Shown piece by piece: positions 40,293 to 44,023 of a stretch of 44,023 nt of DNA; position 1 is the first letter of the stretch, and the number at the start of each line of letters is the position of its first letter. The stretch comes from CANRPC01 sp964456095 (GTDB lineage: Bacteria; Bacillota_I; Bacilli_A; RFN20; CAG-449). Location of the stretch: NCBI GenBank assembly GCA_964456095.1, contig CAYVZF010000006.1, forward strand, positions 1 through 44,023, in the 5' to 3' direction. The translations under genes were made by a program, and so were the position numbers. Under the pieces are notes generated by a model. That model had not been told where the DNA came from, did no database searches, and worked only from the letters and a program-made list of their open reading frames with translations.

Positions 40293-42065
40293 ATGAAAAA
40301 AAGATATTTATTATTTACTATTTTGCTCTGCTCTTGTTCTACAAATGAAGCATTTTTAAGTTCTAATAATGAACATAATTCTTTTTTATCAAGTGATGTG
40401 CCTAAAAGTGATGATACTTCATCTTTAGTTTTAATTGAAGATGAAAGTAGTGATTCTTTTACTAGTAGTGAATATTTTAATGATAGTGAATTAGTAAGTG
40501 GTATTGATTCATCTTTAAAAAGTGATGAATTATCATATTCATCTAGTGAAATAATTACAAGGAAGTATGATTATTTAGATGGTGTTTTATATGGTGATGA
40601 TAAATTTGTTGAAAAATGTCGACAAATGAAAAATCGTGAAATAGAAAGAATTGAAGATATTCCTAGTGAAGCTTTATATGTATCTAACGATGGAAATGAT
40701 TCAAATAAGGGTACAATTGATGCTCCTTTTAAAACATTATCAACAGCTTTAGGACAAACTAAGTCATTAATTAAAAGTAATAAAAAAGCAGTTATCATAA
40801 TGCGTGAAGGTGTTTATGAACCTACTTATTTTTATTCTTTAGTACAAGGAAACGAGGATAATTATATTGTTATTACTAATTATCCTGGAGAGGAAGTAAG
40901 AATATCTCCTAAAGATAATGGATTTGATAAAAATGGGTTATTTCATTTTGGTACTAGTTCATATTTTATTGTTGAGGGATTAAAGTTTTGTGATAGTATT
41001 GGAACAACTGTTGCTAAATGTATTGCAGTTGGTGGGACTGGTAGTAGTCATATAATCTTTAAGCATAATGAAATATATAATATTAAAGTGACTGAAAAGA
41101 AAGCTAATGCGCCATTATGTTCTTTTAGAGGTAATGGTGATGAATCACTAAATAATATTTTAATATATGATAATTATATTCATGATTGTGTCTGTGGGTG
41201 GTCAGAAGCTATCACCATGGTTGGTAATGTTGAAAATTCAAACATTATACAAAATAAAGTTACTAATACAGGTAATATAGGTATTGATATCGCGGGTAAT
41301 TATGGTGATGCTTCAAGTGATAAAGATCAAGCAAGAAATATTGTTGTAAGAGGTAACGATGTATCAAATGAGAATTCTCCTAATGCAAGAAGTTATGCTA
41401 TATATGTTGATGGAGCTAAAGATACTATTTTTGAAAATAATTTTGTGTATGATTCACAAGGTGGAATAGAAATTGGTTCAGAAGAAGGTGCTAAACATAA
41501 GGATTATCCTGTTAAAAATATAATTGTAAGAAATAATGTTGTTTATAATAATAGTGAACAAGGTATTACAATTGGTGGATATAATCCATCTGTAGCATAT
41601 TATTGTGAAAATATTTCCGTGTATAATAATACAGTAGTAAACAATGGTGAAAAAGATTCTGGACAGCTTAAAATATCAATGGTTGATGGATTAAATGTTT
41701 ATAATAATATTTTTTATTCATCTGATAACTATTCATTATTATCTGGAGAATTAGATGAAAAGTATTCTAAAAATGTTGCTTTAAGAAATAATATTTTTTA
41801 TTCTGGGACGAATAAAGATAAAGCATATTTTGAACCTTTTTCTAATGAGATAATAGGTTTTGATAATTTTTTGAAAATATTTGATAATGCTGGTTTTTAT
41901 GTAGATCCAAATTTTACGAATATAAATAATTTTGATTTTTCTGTTTTACAAGATAGTTATGCAATAGATAATGGATACTATTTATATGTTGGTGATTATG
42001 ATATGAATAAAAATAGTCGTTATATTAATAATTTAGATATTGGTGCTTTTGAATATCAAAACTAA
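40293..42065 (+). CDS. Right-handed beta-helix lipoprotein (polysaccharide lyase-like)
   Basis: The 590-residue precursor has a short signal peptide with LLCSC, lipid probably on Cys15, and a Ser/Asp-rich linker to about residue 90. The DUF1565-type entry motif ALYVSNDGNDSNKGTIDAPF follows near residue 130. Repeated beta-helix coils such as IIQNKVTNTGNIGIDIAGN, NIIVRNNVVYNNSEQGI and ISVYNNTVVNNG come next. The end motif DIGAFEYQN is typical. This is the layout of PL9-like pectate lyases and related surface glycan enzymes. No catalytic lysine or calcium site can be assigned by eye, so lyase, epimerase or binding function stays open. The ATG lies 12 bases after the yebC terminator, so expression relies on readthrough or a promoter inside yebC. 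Confidence 0.82.
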   Translation: MKKRYLLFTILLCSCSTNEAFLSSNNEHNSFLSSDVPKSDDTSSLVLIEDESSDSFTSSEYFNDSELVSGIDSSLKSDELSYSSSEIITRKYDYLDGVLYGDDKFVEKCRQMKNREIERIEDIPSEALYVSNDGNDSNKGTIDAPFKTLSTALGQTKSLIKSNKKAVIIMREGVYEPTYFYSLVQGNEDNYIVITNYPGEEVRISPKDNGFDKNGLFHFGTSSYFIVEGLKFCDSIGTTVAKCIAVGGTGSSHIIFKHNEIYNIKVTEKKANAPLCSFRGNGDESLNNILIYDNYIHDCVCGWSEAITMVGNVENSNIIQNKVTNTGNIGIDIAGNYGDASSDKDQARNIVVRGNDVSNENSPNARSYAIYVDGAKDTIFENNFVYDSQGGIEIGSEEGAKHKDYPVKNIIVRNNVVYNNSEQGITIGGYNPSVAYYCENISVYNNTVVNNGEKDSGQLKISMVDGLNVYNNIFYSSDNYSLLSGELDEKYSKNVALRNNIFYSGTNKDKAYFEPFSNEIIGFDNFLKIFDNAGFYVDPNFTNINNFDFSVLQDSYAIDNGYYLYVGDYDMNKNSRYINNLDIGAFEYQN

Positions 42066-42082
42066 ATTAATGTAATTAGTTT
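42059..42082 (+). terminator. Weak terminator after the beta-helix gene
   Basis: AAACTAAATTA (42059-42069) pairs with TAATTAGTTT (42073-42082) apart from one bulged A, with an ATG loop. The T-run that follows is interrupted, and the stem has almost no G-C pairs, so efficiency is doubtful. Confidence 0.4.
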
Positions 42083-42098
42083 AATTGTTTGATTTTTA

Positions 42099-42127
42099 TT
42101 CAAAAAAACATTTGTTTTTTATATAAT
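42099..42127 (+). promoter_or_regulatory. Promoter of the NifU-like/GGGtGRT pair
   Basis: A weak -35 TTCAAA (42099-42104) is 17 bp from a perfect -10 TATAAT (42122-42127). The spacer is a palindrome, AAAAAACA-TT-TGTTTTTT (42103-42120), which could bind a regulator. Confidence 0.6.
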
Positions 42128-42173
42128 AGTTTTGTGAAATTTTTTTTGCATATTATTTAGGAGGTAATTATAA

Positions 42174-42866
42174 ATGGAATATACTAATCAAGTAAAAAAT
42201 ATGTGCAAAGTTACTTGTGGTGCAAGTCATGGTTGTGCACCTATTCCTGAAGAAGGAAAGTGGGTTTATTCACGCGAAATTAAAGATATAAGTGGATTTA
42301 CTCATGGTATTGGTTGGTGCGCTCCACAACAAGGCGCATGTAAGATTTCTTTAAATGTTAAAGAAGGTATTATTCAAGAAGCACTTATTGAAACAATAGG
42401 TTGTTCAGGAATGACTCATTCTGCTGCGATGGCTAGTGAAGCAATTGTTGGTAAAACATTGCTTGAAGCTGTTAATACAGATTTAGTTTGTGATGCAATT
42501 AATACCGCTATGAGAGAATTATTCTTACAAATTGTTTATGGTAGAACTCAATCTGCTTTCTCAGAAGGTGGTTTATCAATTGGTGCAGGATTAGAAGATC
42601 TTGGTAAAGGTTTAAGAAGCCAAGTTGGTACTATTTATTCTACACTTGAAAAAGGTCCAAGATATCTTGAATTAACAGAAGGATATATTGAAAAGATTGC
42701 TTTAGATAGTAATAGTGAAATTATCGGTTATCAATATTTAAGTGTTGGTAAGTTCTTAGACTTTATTAAAGCTGGTGTTCCTGCAGATGAAGCTCTTAAT
42801 AAGGCTAGAGGTCAATATGGTAGATTTAATGATGCTGCAAAAGTTATTGACCCACGTAAGGAATAA
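42174..42866 (+). CDS. NifU-like iron-sulfur cluster scaffold protein
   Basis: A 230-residue protein annotated in related genomes as iron-sulfur cluster assembly scaffold. The NifU/IscU-type segment IETIGCSGMTHSAAMASEAI lies near residue 75, corresponding to the second cluster-ligand cysteine and following helix. Additional cysteines are in KVTCGASHGCAPIP and WCAPQQGACKISL, more than in plain IscU. The C-terminal third (ELTEGYIEKIALDSN onward) is outside the usual IscU fold. AGGAGG stands nine bases before the ATG. The GGGtGRT gene follows in 15 bases, and I recall the two being neighbours in many Bacillota. No cysteine desulfurase or Suf genes are here. Confidence 0.85.
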   Translation: MEYTNQVKNMCKVTCGASHGCAPIPEEGKWVYSREIKDISGFTHGIGWCAPQQGACKISLNVKEGIIQEALIETIGCSGMTHSAAMASEAIVGKTLLEAVNTDLVCDAINTAMRELFLQIVYGRTQSAFSEGGLSIGAGLEDLGKGLRSQVGTIYSTLEKGPRYLELTEGYIEKIALDSNSEIIGYQYLSVGKFLDFIKAGVPADEALNKARGQYGRFNDAAKVIDPRKE

Positions 42867-42881
42867 TAGGAGGATAGAATC

Positions 42882-43883
42882 ATGGCATTATTTGAAAGTT
42901 ATGAAAGAAGAATTAATCAAATTAATAAATGTTTAAATGAAAATGGTATTTCTTCTATCGAAGAAGCTGAAAAAATTTGTAAAGATAAAGGATTAGATGT
43001 ATATAATCTTGTTAAAGGTATTCAAACAATTTGTTTTGAAAATGCATGCTGGGCATATTTAGTTGGTGCTGCACTTGCAATTAAACATAATGCAAAAGAT
43101 GCTGCTGAGGCTGCTAAATGGATTGGTGTTGGTTTACAATCATTCTGTATTCCTGGTTCTGTTGCTGATGATAGAAAAGTTGGTTTGGGTCATGGTAATT
43201 TAGGCGCTATGCTTTTATCAGATGAAACTAAATGTTTCTGCTTTTTAGCTGGTCATGAATCATTCGCAGCTGCTGAAGGTGCAATTGGTATTGCATTAAA
43301 AGCTAATAGAGTACGTAAAGAACCTTTAAAAGTTATTTTAAATGGTTTAGGTAAAGATGCTGCTAAAATTATTTCTCGTATTAATGGATTTACTCATGTT
43401 GAAACTAAATTTGATTATTTCACAGGTAAATTAGAAATCGTTAAAGAAACACCTTATTCAACAGGTGATAGAGCAAAAGTTAGATGTTATGGTGCTGATG
43501 ATGTTCGTGAAGGTGTTGCTATTATGTGGCATGAAAATGTTGACGTTTCTATTACAGGTAACTCTACAAACCCAACAAGATTCCAACATCCAGTTGCAGG
43601 TACTTATAAAAAAGAATGTGTAGAAAAAGGAAAAAAATATTTCTCTGTTGCTTCTGGTGGAGGAACAGGAAGAACACTTCACCCAGATAATATGGCAGCT
43701 GGTCCAGCTTCATATGGTATGACTGATACAATGGGTAGAATGCATTCCGATGCTCAATTTGCAGGATCTTCATCAGTCCCTGCACATGTTGAAATGATGG
43801 GATTAATTGGAATGGGTAATAATCCAATGGTTGGTGCAACAGTTGCTACTGCAGTTGCAGTTGCCGAAGCTTTAGCAAAATAA
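42882..43883 (+). CDS. GGGtGRT-motif protein of unknown function
   Basis: The 333-residue protein carries the name-giving motif SGGGTGRTLHPDNMAAGPASYG at residues 258 onward. The family (GGGtGRT protein, PF14057 as I recall) has no established function. Other conserved-looking blocks are GIQTICFENACWAYLVGAAL, GLGHGNLGAMLLSDETKCFC, FLAGHESFAAAEGAIGIALK and a glycine/alanine-rich end, MGNNPMVGATVATAVAVAEA. Several cysteines lie in the first 125 residues, so metal or cluster binding is possible. It is cotranscribed with the NifU-like gene 15 bases upstream (AGGAGG in the gap) and followed by a strong terminator, making a two-gene unit. Confidence 0.88.
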   Translation: MALFESYERRINQINKCLNENGISSIEEAEKICKDKGLDVYNLVKGIQTICFENACWAYLVGAALAIKHNAKDAAEAAKWIGVGLQSFCIPGSVADDRKVGLGHGNLGAMLLSDETKCFCFLAGHESFAAAEGAIGIALKANRVRKEPLKVILNGLGKDAAKIISRINGFTHVETKFDYFTGKLEIVKETPYSTGDRAKVRCYGADDVREGVAIMWHENVDVSITGNSTNPTRFQHPVAGTYKKECVEKGKKYFSVASGGGTGRTLHPDNMAAGPASYGMTDTMGRMHSDAQFAGSSSVPAHVEMMGLIGMGNNPMVGATVATAVAVAEALAK

Positions 43884-43896
43884 ATAAAATGTTAAT

Positions 43897-43924
43897 AAAA
43901 ATGGTCATTTTGACCATTTTTTTA
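43897..43924 (+). terminator. Terminator of the GGGtGRT operon
   Basis: AAAAATGGTC (43897-43906) pairs with GACCATTTTT (43912-43921) around an ATTTT loop; the T-run continues to 43923. It closes the two-gene unit. Confidence 0.92.
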
Positions 43925-43957
43925 TAAAAAATAAATTGGTATAATTAATTATTTTGT

Positions 43958-44023
43958 TTGACATAAGGCCTGTCTTTGGGATACACCCCCTAAAATCTAG
44001 TGTTACAAACTATTCAAAGTAAT
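43958..44023 (+). other. G+C-rich right edge with a -35-like TTGACA
   Basis: TTGACA (43958-43963) is followed by a G+C-rich stretch unlike the surrounding AT-rich DNA, including AAGGCCTG and GGGATACACCCCC (43978-43990). No good -10 lies at 17 bp. No reading frame can be judged because the window ends. It may be the start of the next transcription unit or the end of a mobile element. Confidence 0.3.

Overview
The window comes from a low-GC, Gram-positive-type bacterium of the Bacillota, most likely an uncultured Bacilli or Erysipelotrichia-like lineage. The evidence is the strongly AT-rich sequence, strong AGGAGG ribosome binding sites, TTGACA/TATAAT promoters, the Bacillus-style rpsJ to rplQ to ecfA1-ecfA2-ecfT-truA order, a zinc-type S14, and GerQ-like and Ntdp-like proteins. 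TGA is used as a stop (tsaB, adk, the 66-aa membrane protein, truA), so the code is standard and not that of Mycoplasma. No rRNA, tRNA or CRISPR array was seen.

Layout. 1-307 is an AT-rich leader with three hairpins. 308-4890 holds an unknown membrane protein, a GerQ-like protein (minus), an unknown two-helix membrane protein, an Ntdp-type phosphatase and a YumC-type ferredoxin/flavodoxin-NADP reductase (minus). 5013-10381 is one tRNA-modification operon: tsaE-tsaB-rimI-tsaD (t6A) followed by tgt-queA-queH (queuosine). 10406-13281 is feoA-feoB plus the FeoB-associated Cys-rich protein, behind a strong promoter flanked by two dyads. 13680-17766, all on the minus strand, is a flavin-based extracellular electron transfer set: apbE, a NusG-domain-II protein, a Gx-transporter-type protein and a PplA-like flavoprotein with two FMN domains. 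A decayed IS30-like transposase lies between the last two.

17924-32542 is the complete S10-spc-alpha superoperon with 29 genes including secY, adk, map, infA, rpmJ and rpoA. It has a GC-rich structured leader and lacks rpmD (L30). After its terminator comes an unusual insertion (a 623-aa lipoprotein, a dCMP deaminase, a small membrane protein), then ecfA1-ecfA2-ecfT-truA and a PHP-family phosphatase. The last part has a YebC/PmpR regulator, a beta-helix lipoprotein, and a NifU-like scaffold paired with a GGGtGRT-motif protein.

The genes suggest an anaerobic or microaerobic lifestyle that depends on iron and flavins. Surface flavoproteins could reduce ferric iron outside the cell and FeoB could import the ferrous product; this link is inferred from adjacency. 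The GGGtGRT/NifU-like pair is the best candidate for a poorly described system.
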